64,000 nucleotides of DNA from Flagellimonas beolgyonensis (GTDB taxonomy: Bacteria > Bacteroidota > Bacteroidia > Flavobacteriales > Flavobacteriaceae). The notes under the pieces are model-generated. The model saw nothing but the letters and a program-made list of their open reading frames with translations, was not told the origin of the DNA and ran no database searches. Position numbers and translations under genes: made by a program. The stretch lies in contig NZ_RZMY01000018.1 of NCBI RefSeq assembly GCF_003992615.1, forward strand, positions 1 to 64,000. Direction: 5' to 3'. Shown here piece after piece: positions 44,912 through 54,066 of this stretch (positions are counted from its first letter, which is position 1; every line of letters starts with the position of its first letter).

Positions 44912-45137
44912 AGTCCTATTGAGGTACCAAATGTAATCGTTTTTTTGGATAGCACGGCCTAAAGGACCTGCTTGTGGTTAAAATCCCATTAGACGATATG
45001 GAGTGGGTTAGCTAACAAATTGATTAAAGTTTAACGCTTATTTAGGATTTGGTTGAAGGAATCTGTGCAAAAACAATGGTGTGTATGTATGGGAAAACAG
45101 TTGTAATTTGTATATAATCAGTCACTAACAAAAATAC

Positions 45138-45477
45138 GTGGAACCAAAAATCAGAATAATCATTCCCATAATAGTGCTGGTACTGTTTCCCAGTTGTTAC
45201 AGTTACAAAAATATGGCGGACACCCAAGATTCCTATAGTGTAGGTGAAAAATATGAGATACAAATTGGTGCTGGAAACTTGGAAAAAGTGACCGTTACGT
45301 CGGTTACCGATTCTACAGTTACAGTATTGCAGCGGGGGTAACGAAATTACGATTCAAAGGGCTTTGATTACTGAAAGAAAGCAACGCACTTTTTCCACTG
45401 AAAAAACCATTATAGGAATTTCTGTCGGTGTCCTTGTAACCATCTTTACCTTGGGTGTAGGGTCCCTTGCAACTTAA
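45138..45477 (+). pseudogene. Small lipoprotein gene with a +1 frameshift
   Basis: The first frame (GTG start, 67 residues) has a lipoprotein signal ending FPSC and stops right after CAGCGGGGGTAA. The next frame continues without a break in sense as GGNEITIQRALITERKQRTF, then a hydrophobic helix (TIIGISVGVLVTIFTLGVG) to the stop at 45475. One extra base in or beside the G5 run at 45334-45338 explains it. It could be a true pseudogene, a sequencing error or slippage. The joined product would be ~112 residues, family unknown. Confidence 0.6.
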
Positions 45478-45489
45478 TTGGAACTTGTT

Positions 45490-47517
45490 CTAGGTCTTGG
45501 CGAGAAGCCCGGCCCGTTCCAACAAGGCATCAATGTTGGGTTCGGAGCCCCGGAATCTCTTGTATAGATCCATTGGGTTTTCCGTGCCACCTTTGGACAG
45601 TACATTTTCCTTGAACTTTTCAGCAATTTCCCTGTTGAAAATCCCATTCTCCTTGAAAAATGCAAACGCATCCGCATCCAACACCTCTGCCCACTTGTAG
45701 CTGTAGTACCCGGAGGAATAGCCTCCCTGAAAAATATGGGAAAAGGAAGTGCTCATGCAGGTTTCCGGTGTTTCGGGGAACAAACGGGTGCCTTCGAAAG
45801 CCTGGTCTTCAAATGCCTTTACATTATTGATGCTGGAAGGGTCCTTACCGTGCCAAGCCATGTCCAAAAAGCCAAAACTCAATTGACGTAAAGTGGCCAT
45901 TCCTTCTTGAAAATTGGACGACTCCTTTATTTTTTCCACCAATTCCATGGGGATGAGTTCCCCGGTCTCATAATGAAAGGCAAACAATTCCAAGGCCTCT
46001 TTCTCATAACACCAGTTTTCCATTACCTGGCTGGGCAATTCCACAAAATCCCAGTACACGGATGTTCCCGATAGACTCGGGTAGGTGGTGTTGGCCAACA
46101 TCCCGTGCAATCCATGTCCGAACTCGTGGAACAGGGTAGTAACCTCATTAAAGGTCAATAATGACGGTTTTTTGCTGGTGGATCTGGTAAAGTTGCAGAC
46201 GTTGGAAATATGTGGTCTGCTGTTTGTGCCATTCAACGTAAATTGGGGTTTGAAGGAAGTCATCCAGGCACCGCCGCGCTTGCCGGGTCGTGGATGAAAA
46301 TCGGCATAGAACAACGAAATGAAGTTGCCGGCATCGTCATAGACTTCATAGGTTTTGACCTCCTCGTGGTATTTGTCAATAGAGGAAACTTCCTTGAAGG
46401 AGAGTCCAAATAGTTTTTCGGCCACTTTAAACACCCCATCGATCACATTTTCCAATTTGAAGTAGGGCTTCAACTTTTCATCATCCAAATTGAACAACTT
46501 CTGTTTCAGTTTTTCTGAATAATAGGCGCTGTCCCATTTCTGAAGGGTATCGATGTTGTCCAATTCTTTGGCAAAGGCCTCCAATTCGGCAAATTCACGT
46601 TCTGCGGCAGGCTTTGCCTTTTCCAGTAGTTCGTTCAAAAAATCCAGGACCTTCTTCGGGGTCTCGGCCATGCGTTCCTCTAACACAAAATGGGCATGGG
46701 TAGGGTAGCCCAACAAATTGGCCCGTTCATGACGAAGGTTCACAATTTTCAATACATTTTCTTGATTGTCCAGTTCATCGCTATGGAACCCTTTGCTGCC
46801 AAAAGCCATGGAAAGTTCTTTTCGAAGTTCCCGGTTTTCGGCGTATTTCATGAATGGAATGTAACTTGGATAATCCAAGGTTATGAGCCAACCTTTTTTT
46901 CCTTTGGATTCGGCCAAATGGGCGGCCGCTTCTTTTTCACCTTCAGGAAGTCCCTTCAAGTCCTCCTCGTCGGTAAGGAGCATTTCATATTTATTGGTCT
47001 CGGCCAACACATTTTCCCCAAAGGTCAATTTCAATTTGGCCAGTTCGGCATCAATTTCACGCAGTCGCTTTTTGTCCGCATCGTTCAAATTGGCCCCATT
47101 TCGGCTGAAGCTCTTGTACTTTTTCTCCAATAGGGTGTACTGCTCCGGATTCAGTTCCAGGCTGTCTCGTTGTTCATAGACTGTTTTGATACGTTGAAAC
47201 AACCCTTGGTTTAGGGTGATATCGTTGCTGAACTCCGATAATAGCGGAGATATCTCCTGGGCTATTTTCTGGATTTCCTCATTGGTCTCCGCAGAATTCA
47301 GGTTAAAGAAAACACTGGAAATCCGGTCCAACTGCTGGCCTGCAAAATCCAAGGTGGCCACCGTATTTTCAAACGATGGTGGTTCCGGGTTGTCCACAAT
47401 GGCATCGATTTCCTTTTTGGCATCTTCAATGGCCTGTAGGAAAGCAGGTTTAAAATGTTCGTTCTTTATTTTTGAAAACGGAGCTTGATCAAATGGCTCC
47501 AATAATGGATTGTTCAT
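45490..47517 (-). CDS. M3-family metallopeptidase (oligopeptidase A/Dcp type)
   Basis: With the ATG at 47517 (MNNPLLEPFDQAPFSKI) it is 675 residues. The zinc site is TLFHEFGHGLHGML (HExGH), with the third ligand in the PSQVMENWCYE region, and SFSHIFQGGYSSGYYSY forms part of the substrate cleft. No signal peptide is present, so it probably finishes peptide breakdown in the cytoplasm. The start overlaps the stop of the EF-hand membrane protein gene (ATGA). Confidence 0.93.
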   Translation of the reverse strand: MNNPLLEPFDQAPFSKIKNEHFKPAFLQAIEDAKKEIDAIVDNPEPPSFENTVATLDFAGQQLDRISSVFFNLNSAETNEEIQKIAQEISPLLSEFSNDITLNQGLFQRIKTVYEQRDSLELNPEQYTLLEKKYKSFSRNGANLNDADKKRLREIDAELAKLKLTFGENVLAETNKYEMLLTDEEDLKGLPEGEKEAAAHLAESKGKKGWLITLDYPSYIPFMKYAENRELRKELSMAFGSKGFHSDELDNQENVLKIVNLRHERANLLGYPTHAHFVLEERMAETPKKVLDFLNELLEKAKPAAEREFAELEAFAKELDNIDTLQKWDSAYYSEKLKQKLFNLDDEKLKPYFKLENVIDGVFKVAEKLFGLSFKEVSSIDKYHEEVKTYEVYDDAGNFISLFYADFHPRPGKRGGAWMTSFKPQFTLNGTNSRPHISNVCNFTRSTSKKPSLLTFNEVTTLFHEFGHGLHGMLANTTYPSLSGTSVYWDFVELPSQVMENWCYEKEALELFAFHYETGELIPMELVEKIKESSNFQEGMATLRQLSFGFLDMAWHGKDPSSINNVKAFEDQAFEGTRLFPETPETCMSTSFSHIFQGGYSSGYYSYKWAEVLDADAFAFFKENGIFNREIAEKFKENVLSKGGTENPMDLYKRFRGSEPNIDALLERAGLLAKT

Positions 47518-47915
47518 ACAGATTTCTTGTATTCTTGAATTTTTAATCGGGTTACGGTCCAATCGTTGATCAAATAGGCAAAGCCTATGATCGAAGAAAG
47601 TGCAGCCATGGTCAAAGGCGCATAAATCCGCACATTGGTTCCGTAGGTTTTTTTGTTCATGGCTTTAATGGCCTCCTCAGAATATTCGTTCAGGTCGACA
47701 AAACCGTTACCGTTCAAATCATATTTGTCGGCATAATCGGAAATAAATTGCCAGTGGATCTCGATATAGATCAATAGCGCAGCATATAATGTAAAAACCA
47801 GAAGACCACTTTTCCAGATGCTCAAGAGATAGGGATTGTGTACTTTCTTAAAGGTGACTCCAAGAAACAGGAGCATACAAACCCCCAATAAAATGCCAAT
47901 CTGGTTGTAGTTCAT
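47514..47915 (-). CDS. Small membrane protein with one EF-hand
   Basis: A 133-residue protein with about four helices: two near the N-terminus (about 5-20 and 35-52), a hydrophilic loop and helices near the C-terminus. The loop holds a canonical EF-hand, DLNGNGFVDLNEY, with acidic/polar ligands at positions 1, 3, 5, 9 and 12. A single EF-hand in a membrane protein suggests a calcium-sensing or dimeric binding site. It is coupled by ATGA overlap to the peptidase gene downstream. I know no named family. Confidence 0.65.
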   Translation of the reverse strand: MNYNQIGILLGVCMLLFLGVTFKKVHNPYLLSIWKSGLLVFTLYAALLIYIEIHWQFISDYADKYDLNGNGFVDLNEYSEEAIKAMNKKTYGTNVRIYAPLTMAALSSIIGFAYLINDWTVTRLKIQEYKKSV

Positions 47916-47929
47916 GGTGAAGCGATCGA

Positions 47930-48421
47930 TTAGGATTTTTTCTTTACCTCTTCCGCCCCTTTGATGACTTTTGCTTTTAGTCCTTCTTTGTAGGAAGCAA
48001 TTTTTTCCAAAACTTCGGGATGTGCACTGCCGATGATCTGTGCTGCCAAAATTCCCGCATTCTTGGCACCATTAAGCGCCACGGTCGCAACCGGAACACC
48101 GCCCGGCATTTGCAAAATGGACAGGACCGAGTCCCACCCATCGATGGAATTGCTGCTTTTTACAGGAACGCCGATTACGGGCAACGGTGACAAAGAGGCC
48201 ACCATTCCGGGTAAATGGGCTGCCCCACCTGCCCCGGCAATGATTACCGAATAGCCATTTTTATGTGCGTTTTTGCCAAAATCGAACAGTTTCTCGGGGG
48301 TACGGTGTGCCGATACAATATCCACGTCCACATCGATTCCGAATTCCTTCAGTATATCAACAGCGTCCTGCATTACGGGGAGGTCGCTTGTACTTCCCAT
48401 GATCACGGCTACTTTGCTCAT
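47930..48421 (-). CDS. purE: N5-carboxyaminoimidazole ribonucleotide mutase
   Basis: A 163-residue class I PurE. The start VAVIMGSTSDLPVMQDA, the catalytic SAHRTPEKL and IIAGAGGAAHLPGMVAS are all present. It rearranges N5-CAIR to CAIR in purine synthesis, using the product of PurK. purK ends 4 bases upstream on the same strand, forming a purKE operon. Confidence 0.95.
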   Translation of the reverse strand: MSKVAVIMGSTSDLPVMQDAVDILKEFGIDVDVDIVSAHRTPEKLFDFGKNAHKNGYSVIIAGAGGAAHLPGMVASLSPLPVIGVPVKSSNSIDGWDSVLSILQMPGGVPVATVALNGAKNAGILAAQIIGSAHPEVLEKIASYKEGLKAKVIKGAEEVKKKS

Positions 48422-48425
48422 ATCG

Positions 48426-49580
48426 TTATTTGCTTATCACTTTTATCGTTTCCTTTACTTCTTGGGCCACTTGGCGTGCCCTTGCCATGTTTTCGTCCAC
48501 AATGGTCACATGGCCCATCTTACGAAAAGGACGGGTTTCTTTCTTTCCATAAATGTGCGGTGTAACCCCATCCATGTGCAGAATTTTTTCCATGTTTTCA
48601 TAAATCACATCACCAGTATAGCCTTCGGCACCAACAAGATTCACCATAATACCGGCAACCTTGCTGTCTGTTTTGCCCAAGGGTAGTCCCAAAATGGCCC
48701 GAATGTGTTGCTCGAATTGATTGGTGTAACTGGCTTCGATACTGTAATGGCCACTATTATGCGGTCTGGGTGCCACTTCGTTCACCAAAATCTGATTGTT
48801 TTTGGTTTGGAACATTTCCACGGCCAATAGTCCTACTTGTTCCATCTCTGCGGATACCTTCAAGGCCACTTCCTGTGCCTTTTTGGCCACAACCGCATCG
48901 ATTCGGGCAGGGCAGATCACATATTCCACTTGATTGGCCTCGGGGTGGAATTCCATTTCCACCACCGGATAGGTGGCCACCTCACCTTTGGTGTTCCGCG
49001 CTACGATCACGGCCAATTCATTTTTAAAATCGATCATTTGCTCGGCAATGCACTCCACATTGGGAAGGTTGGTAAGATCTTCCATTTTTCTTACAACTTT
49101 CACACCTTGACCGTCATAACCGAATTGGGCACTTTTCCAAACAAAGGGCAGTTGCAGCCCACCGTTGTGGATGCTGTCTTCGATTTCTGAGGTGTATGCA
49201 AACCGGGTAAAGGGCGCTGTTGGAATGTCGTGGTCCACATAGAACAACTTTTGTGTTGCTTTGTTTTGGATGGTCCGTAGGGCTTTGGTCGGTGGATATA
49301 CCGTAATCCCCTCGTGTTCCAATTTTTCAAGGGCATCCAAATTAACGTTCTCGATCTCTATGGTGAGGACGTCAACATCTTTGCCAAAATTGTAAACGGC
49401 ATCAAAATCCATCAGGCTGCCCAGTACAAATTCATTGCAGGCTATTTTGCAGGGAGCTTCGGGCGAGGCATCCATCACCTTGGTGTAAATGTCCCATTTT
49501 CGGGTTTCGTAGAGCATCATTTTGCCCAACTGTCCACCTCCTAAAATGCCCAATTTAAAGTTGGATGAAAAAAATTGCAT
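48426..49580 (-). CDS. purK: 5-(carboxyamino)imidazole ribonucleotide synthase
   Basis: A 384-residue ATP-grasp enzyme. It opens LGILGGGQLGKMMLYE and has the ATP-grasp elements PFVWKSAQFGYDGQGVKVV and LVNEVAPRPHNSGHYS. It carboxylates AIR with ATP and bicarbonate. It precedes purE by 4 bases and is divergent from the HPRT-adenylate kinase gene, with a shared promoter region of about 118 bases. Confidence 0.95.
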   Translation of the reverse strand: MQFFSSNFKLGILGGGQLGKMMLYETRKWDIYTKVMDASPEAPCKIACNEFVLGSLMDFDAVYNFGKDVDVLTIEIENVNLDALEKLEHEGITVYPPTKALRTIQNKATQKLFYVDHDIPTAPFTRFAYTSEIEDSIHNGGLQLPFVWKSAQFGYDGQGVKVVRKMEDLTNLPNVECIAEQMIDFKNELAVIVARNTKGEVATYPVVEMEFHPEANQVEYVICPARIDAVVAKKAQEVALKVSAEMEQVGLLAVEMFQTKNNQILVNEVAPRPHNSGHYSIEASYTNQFEQHIRAILGLPLGKTDSKVAGIMVNLVGAEGYTGDVIYENMEKILHMDGVTPHIYGKKETRPFRKMGHVTIVDENMARARQVAQEVKETIKVISK

Positions 49581-49665
49581 TGATCAGCGAATTGGAATGA
49601 ATACAAAAATACGTGAAATCCCCGAAGCTATGAAAGATCGCTGGGAATACCACCTGTAAAAATGC

Positions 49666-49673
49666 TATCTTTG
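49666..49673 (+). promoter_or_regulatory. -7 box for the HPRT-adk gene
   Basis: TATCTTTG followed by CC is a strong TAnnTTTG match, 26 bases before the TTG start. No TTG occurs at the ideal -33 spacing. Confidence 0.5.
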
Positions 49674-49698
49674 CCAACCTAAATATAAAAAGAGAACA

Positions 49699-50808
49699 TT
49701 GATAAAGCTTCACGACAAGGTTTTTAAGCCCTATTTGAAGGAAGAACAGATTCTTGCGGCCGTTGCCAAAATGGCCAAGGAAATCGCAAAGGACTACAAA
49801 GATGAGACACCACTTTTTGTTGGGGTGCTCAATGGTGCCCTTATGTTCGTTGCCGACTTCTTGAAGGCCTATCAACACCCTTGTGAAGTATCCTTTGTTC
49901 GATTGAGTTCCTACCAAGGGCTTACCTCCACGGGTATTGTGGAAACGCTGTTGGATGTCCCCGAGGATTTGGATGGCAAAAGTGTGATTATTTTGGAAGA
50001 TGTGGTGGATACCGGGCGCACACTGAAGCAATTGGTGCACCTGTTTTCGAATGCAAAAGTTAAAGAGTTCAAAATTGCCACCCTTTTTTACAAATCCGAG
50101 GTGTACAATGGCGAATATCCCATCGATTACTTTGGAATTGACATCCCGGATAATTTCATTGTGGGCTACGGTCTGGATTATAACGAATTGGGGAGGAACC
50201 TAAGAGAAGTTTACCAATTAAATCAATCAGATATGATCAACCTAGTGCTCTTTGGCAAGCCAGGTGCAGGCAAAGGAACCCAAGCAGGGTTTTTGAAGGA
50301 GAAATACAATTTGAAGCATATTTCCACAGGGGATGTGTTCCGCTACAACATTAAAAACGGAACCGAACTGGGAGTATTGGCCAAATCTTACATTGATAAA
50401 GGCGATTTGGTGCCCGATGAGGTGACCATCGACATGTTGAAGGATGAGGTGGAGAAAAACCCGGATGCCGCTGGTTTCATTTTTGATGGATTTCCACGTA
50501 CCGCTGCCCAGGCAGAGGCATTGGACAACTTTTTGGAGTCCAAGGATATGAAGGTGAACGCAACCATCGCTTTGGAGGCTGAGGACGATATTTTGGTGGC
50601 CCGTTTGTTGGAACGTGGCAAAAGCAGTGGTCGCTCCGATGATCAGGATGAGGACAAGATCCGCAACCGTTTTGATGAATACAACCAAAAAACAGCCCCA
50701 CTGAAAGCCTACTACGAAAAACAGGGCAAGTTCCATTCCGTTAACGGTATTGGCGATATCGATGAGATTACGGAACGTTTGAGCAACGTTATCGATTCAT
50801 TGATGTAA
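49699..50808 (+). CDS. adk: Fused hypoxanthine phosphoribosyltransferase-adenylate kinase
   Basis: One uninterrupted 369-residue frame. Residues ~1-172 are a purine phosphoribosyltransferase with the PRPP loop VIILEDVVDTGRTL and the flap region RLSSYQG. After a short linker (NQSD), residues 179-369 are adenylate kinase: LFGKPGAGKGTQAGFLKEKY, HISTGDVFRYNI, FIFDGFPRTAAQAEAL and a short lid in RGKSSGRSDDQDEDKI. An ATG at 50233 could also start a separate adk. The likely gene start is TTG at 49699, as no ATG is available. The fusion joins purine salvage to nucleotide phosphorylation beside purKE. Confidence 0.9.
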   Translation: MIKLHDKVFKPYLKEEQILAAVAKMAKEIAKDYKDETPLFVGVLNGALMFVADFLKAYQHPCEVSFVRLSSYQGLTSTGIVETLLDVPEDLDGKSVIILEDVVDTGRTLKQLVHLFSNAKVKEFKIATLFYKSEVYNGEYPIDYFGIDIPDNFIVGYGLDYNELGRNLREVYQLNQSDMINLVLFGKPGAGKGTQAGFLKEKYNLKHISTGDVFRYNIKNGTELGVLAKSYIDKGDLVPDEVTIDMLKDEVEKNPDAAGFIFDGFPRTAAQAEALDNFLESKDMKVNATIALEAEDDILVARLLERGKSSGRSDDQDEDKIRNRFDEYNQKTAPLKAYYEKQGKFHSVNGIGDIDEITERLSNVIDSLM

Positions 50809-50912
50809 GAACCTTGAAGGACCAATGTTAGGTTCCTAAATTAATAGTACTATTTTAGGTGAAGGCCGGCCTAAGGGCTTTTGGCAATACCTTGATACTA
50901 AACATTCCAAAT

Positions 50913-51914
50913 ATGACCGAGGGCAATTTTGTGGATTATGTAAAAGTGCATATCGCTTCTGGAAACGGGGGTAAAGGTTCTGCGCATTTACATCGTGAAA
51001 AATATGTTGCCAAGGGAGGCCCCGATGGTGGTGATGGTGGTCGTGGTGGACATGTGATTATCAGGGGAAACAAAAACCTTTGGACCTTATACCATTTTAA
51101 GTTCAAAAAACATTTTAAGGCGGGCCATGGTGAACATGGTGGAAAAAGTCGCAGTACCGGTGCCGATGGTGAGGATGTGTATTTGGAAGTGCCGCTTGGC
51201 ACCGTAATCCGCGATTCCGAAACCAAAAAGGTCCTTTTTGAAATAACGGAGGACCAAGAAGAAAAAATCATTCTTGAAGGAGGAATGGGAGGTCGGGGAA
51301 ACTGGCATTTTAAAACGGCCACGAACCAAACCCCAAGATACGCCCAACCAGGGATTCCGGGTCAGGAAACCTACATTACCTTGGAGTTGAAAGTGTTGGC
51401 CGATGTAGGGTTGGTCGGTTTTCCCAATGCGGGAAAATCAACACTGCTTGCGGCGATGACCTCTGCCAAACCTAAGATTGCCGATTATGAGTTCACCACA
51501 CTTAAACCCAATTTGGGCATTGTGGAATATCGGGATTTCAAGAGCTTTGTGTTGGCCGATATCCCAGGAATTATAGAAGGGGCAGCTGAAGGCAAGGGCT
51601 TGGGACACTACTTCTTGCGTCACATCGAACGCAATGCCACATTACTCTTTTTAATCCCGGTAGACAGCAAGGACATCAGTCAGGAATACGCCATTCTTTT
51701 GGATGAACTGCGCCGATACAATCCGGAATTGTTGGACAAAAACAGGCTGGTCGCCATCTCCAAGTGCGATATGTTGGATGAAGAGCTCATTGAGGAAATG
51801 CGGGATGATATGAAAGAAGATTTCAAGGATGTGCCCTACCTCTTTATATCTTCGGTGAGTGGACTGGGTATCCAAGAACTGAAGGATAGACTTTGGGCGT
51901 TGTTGAACGAATAA
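50913..51914 (+). CDS. obg: Obg-family GTPase
   Basis: With the ATG at 50913 ([17 protein letters not shown]) it is 333 residues. The N-terminal Obg fold is glycine-rich ([27 protein letters not shown]), then the G domain has [18 protein letters not shown] (P-loop), [16 protein letters not shown] (switch II) and the SKCD specificity motif. The extra C-terminal domain of some Obg proteins is absent. Obg binds the large ribosomal subunit and links its assembly to growth. The upstream frame to 50859 is not family sequence. It follows adk, a common order. Confidence 0.95.
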   Translation: MTEGNFVDYVKVHIASGNGGKGSAHLHREKYVAKGGPDGGDGGRGGHVIIRGNKNLWTLYHFKFKKHFKAGHGEHGGKSRSTGADGEDVYLEVPLGTVIRDSETKKVLFEITEDQEEKIILEGGMGGRGNWHFKTATNQTPRYAQPGIPGQETYITLELKVLADVGLVGFPNAGKSTLLAAMTSAKPKIADYEFTTLKPNLGIVEYRDFKSFVLADIPGIIEGAAEGKGLGHYFLRHIERNATLLFLIPVDSKDISQEYAILLDELRRYNPELLDKNRLVAISKCDMLDEELIEEMRDDMKEDFKDVPYLFISSVSGLGIQELKDRLWALLNE

Positions 51915-51979
51915 GTCCCAAATTTTCCACTGGCAATCGGTTTATTCCGTAAATTTAGGTGCATCCAAAAACGCCCCAA

Positions 51980-52504
51980 ATGCGGTTTCTTATGTCTTTG
52001 GTCTTGTTGTTTTTGATGGTATCCTGTACTACCATCAGGGTGAATTATGATTACGACAAGGAGACCAATTTCTCCAATTATACGACCTATAATTATTTTT
52101 CGGATTTGCAAACCGGTCTATCTGAACTGGATGAACGGCGCTTGGTCCGTATACTGGATTCCACTCTGCAATCCAGGGGCTACCGCTTGGCCGAAGAACC
52201 CGAAATGTACATCAATATCCTGAGCAGTAAGTTTCGCAATGCACCAAACAATGCTGTGGGTGTTGGTATTGGTGGTACGGGCCGAAATGTTGGAGGCGGC
52301 ATATCCGTTGGTATCCCGGTTGGAAGTGGTGGCATTCAACGCAGCATTCAGATCGATCTGGTAGATGCCCAGCGCGATGCCCTGATCTGGCAGGCGGTTG
52401 CCGAAAGCGGCTATCGCGACAATGCCTCGCCCAGCGTAAGGGAAGCCAATCTAAAAGCATTGGTGAAAAAGGTGTTTTCAAAATACCCGCCCGAGCACAA
52501 ATAG
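51980..52504 (+). CDS. DUF4136 lipoprotein
   Basis: With the ATG at 51980 it starts MRFLMSLVLLFLMVSC, a lipoprotein signal. The mature part fits DUF4136: VNYDYDKETNFSNYTTYNYF near the start, then LVRILDSTLQSRGYRLAEEP and an ending DALIWQAVAESG...VREANLKALVKKVFSKYPP. A glycine-rich stretch (VGVGIGGTGRNVGGGISVG) lies in the middle. The function is unknown, and it stands alone after obg. Confidence 0.83.
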   Translation: MRFLMSLVLLFLMVSCTTIRVNYDYDKETNFSNYTTYNYFSDLQTGLSELDERRLVRILDSTLQSRGYRLAEEPEMYINILSSKFRNAPNNAVGVGIGGTGRNVGGGISVGIPVGSGGIQRSIQIDLVDAQRDALIWQAVAESGYRDNASPSVREANLKALVKKVFSKYPPEHK

Positions 52505-52650
52505 TCTGAAAACCAGCATTTAGGAGTCGTAATCACACTACAATTAAATCCGTTTACCGCTCAGCTCATCAAATTTACCACTGGTCATAATTTGGTTTCC
52601 CACCTTACATCACGTGCTTACATTAGCTGAACAATTACAAATCAATAGTC

Positions 52651-52704
52651 ATGATCGCACTAGCCAAATTGATAATTTCCGTTCTGGTCAGTATTCTGAT
52701 CTAA
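52651..52704 (+). CDS. 17-residue hydrophobic peptide ORF
   Basis: ATG to TAA encodes MIALAKLIISVLVSILI, one hydrophobic helix with a single lysine. The stop is 1 base before a GTG that can start the next small membrane protein frame. It could be a membrane peptide, a leader peptide or chance. There is no family evidence. Confidence 0.3.
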   Translation: MIALAKLIISVLVSILI

Positions 52705-52729
52705 GGTGGATAATAATAGTAAAAACGAT

Positions 52730-52939
52730 ATGAAAAAGTTCAGTACAACGCAAATTGTAATCATTGCCATTGGTATTATAGGTGGTGCCATTGGTATTTT
52801 TGGAAAGTTCGACGGATGGGACTATAACCGTTATTTTCCTTTCTTCTATTCAGGGTTGACCATGGTTTGGATAGCCTTTTTGCCCAAGAAGGATTGTTGT
52901 TGCAATCTTTTTAAAAGAAGAACAGCACAGAAATCTTAG
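52730..52939 (+). CDS. Small two-helix membrane protein
   Basis: With the ATG at 52730 it is 69 residues; a GTG at 52706 adds eight. One helix is VIIAIGIIGGAIGIFG and another FYSGLTMVWIAFLP, with a cysteine run CCC in the basic tail. I recognise no family. It lies 68 bases before the LytS-type kinase gene on the same strand and may be its partner or signal input, which is inference. Confidence 0.6.
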   Translation: MKKFSTTQIVIIAIGIIGGAIGIFGKFDGWDYNRYFPFFYSGLTMVWIAFLPKKDCCCNLFKRRTAQKS

Positions 52940-53007
52940 TTGTGGTTCTGTGAAGATTGTGGAATCCAATAAACTAGAGGTATATTTGATAAAACTTCCA
53001 TGTCTCA

Positions 53008-54066
53008 ATGGAATTGAGCGATAAAAAAAGAAATTACATATTTTGGGGGCTCCAATTGTTTGGTTGGAGCTTCCTTAATTTATTGGCGGTATTTGTGCCC
53101 AAAAACATCAGTTGGCAACTCACACTATATTCGGTGGTCATCGGTATTTTTATCGGGGTTTTTTCCACATCGTTGCTTCGGTATTATCTTAAACGAAACA
53201 TTAAGTTTGAATCGTTTGGGGGTCGGGAGCTCATCAAAATAGTGGTTTCGATATTGTTGGCTTCCCTATTGTTTGGTCTACTCAACGTATTTTTCGGCTT
53301 TATCTATGTTCATTTTGGACCTGCTTTGACCGATGCGGAGCTCCAATTGTACAGGAGCTATGATAATTTTTGGATCCAGGTCATCAATTCCTTGTTTATG
53401 ATCGGTTCTTGGGTGGTCACCTATTTGGTCATTAAATTGTTGTTGAAACTCAACCAAGATCGCATTGAACGCCTCGAACTCAACACTACCTTGAAACAGG
53501 CGCAGCTAAACACATTGAAAGGCCAGATCAATCCCCATTTTATGTTCAATAGTTTGAACAACATTCGTGGATTGATGTTGGAAGATGTGGAAAAGTCGAG
53601 GGAAATGCTCACCAAATTATCCGAGATCCTCCGCTATTCCCTTACCAAGAACAACATCAACGATATTCCGGTGCGTGAGGAATTGGAGGTGGTGGACAAC
53701 TATATCGACCTCTCCAAGATTCAATTTGAGGACAGGCTGGAGTTTGTCAAAAATGTGGATGCCGATACCTTAGATCTTCGGATTCCTCCGATGGTGATCC
53801 AATTACTGATAGAAAATGCAGCCAAACACGGGATAGCCAACCTAAAAAATGGGGGTAGGATTGTTTTGACCATTACTAGGGAAGGGGACAACCTGCTCAT
53901 TGAGGTACGCAACACGGGTAAATTGAAAATTGAAAAAGGGTCCACCCAATTGGGCCTAAAAAATATCAAGCAGCGTTTAAAACTGTTGTATGCCGATAAA
54001 GCATCCTTTGATCTCCAAGAGGTTTCCGAAGAGGTGGTGGCCAACATCATAATTCCCATGTCATGA
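53008..54066 (+). CDS. LytS/YehU-type sensor histidine kinase
   Basis: A 352-residue kinase with four N-terminal helices (within about residues 10-145), a short coiled coil and a His_kinase domain of the LytS family: the phospho-acceptor region GQINPHFMFNSLNNIRGLML, the N-box LIENAAKHGI and a closing GLKNIKQRL. No extracellular sensor domain is visible. The stop overlaps the response regulator start (ATGA), so they form a coupled pair. Confidence 0.92.
   Translation: MELSDKKRNYIFWGLQLFGWSFLNLLAVFVPKNISWQLTLYSVVIGIFIGVFSTSLLRYYLKRNIKFESFGGRELIKIVVSILLASLLFGLLNVFFGFIYVHFGPALTDAELQLYRSYDNFWIQVINSLFMIGSWVVTYLVIKLLLKLNQDRIERLELNTTLKQAQLNTLKGQINPHFMFNSLNNIRGLMLEDVEKSREMLTKLSEILRYSLTKNNINDIPVREELEVVDNYIDLSKIQFEDRLEFVKNVDADTLDLRIPPMVIQLLIENAAKHGIANLKNGGRIVLTITREGDNLLIEVRNTGKLKIEKGSTQLGLKNIKQRLKLLYADKASFDLQEVSEEVVANIIIPMS

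Noticed and set aside
45042..45263. Minus-strand 73-codon ORF
   Set aside because: It is antisense to the frameshifted lipoprotein gene, which has a real lipoprotein signal.
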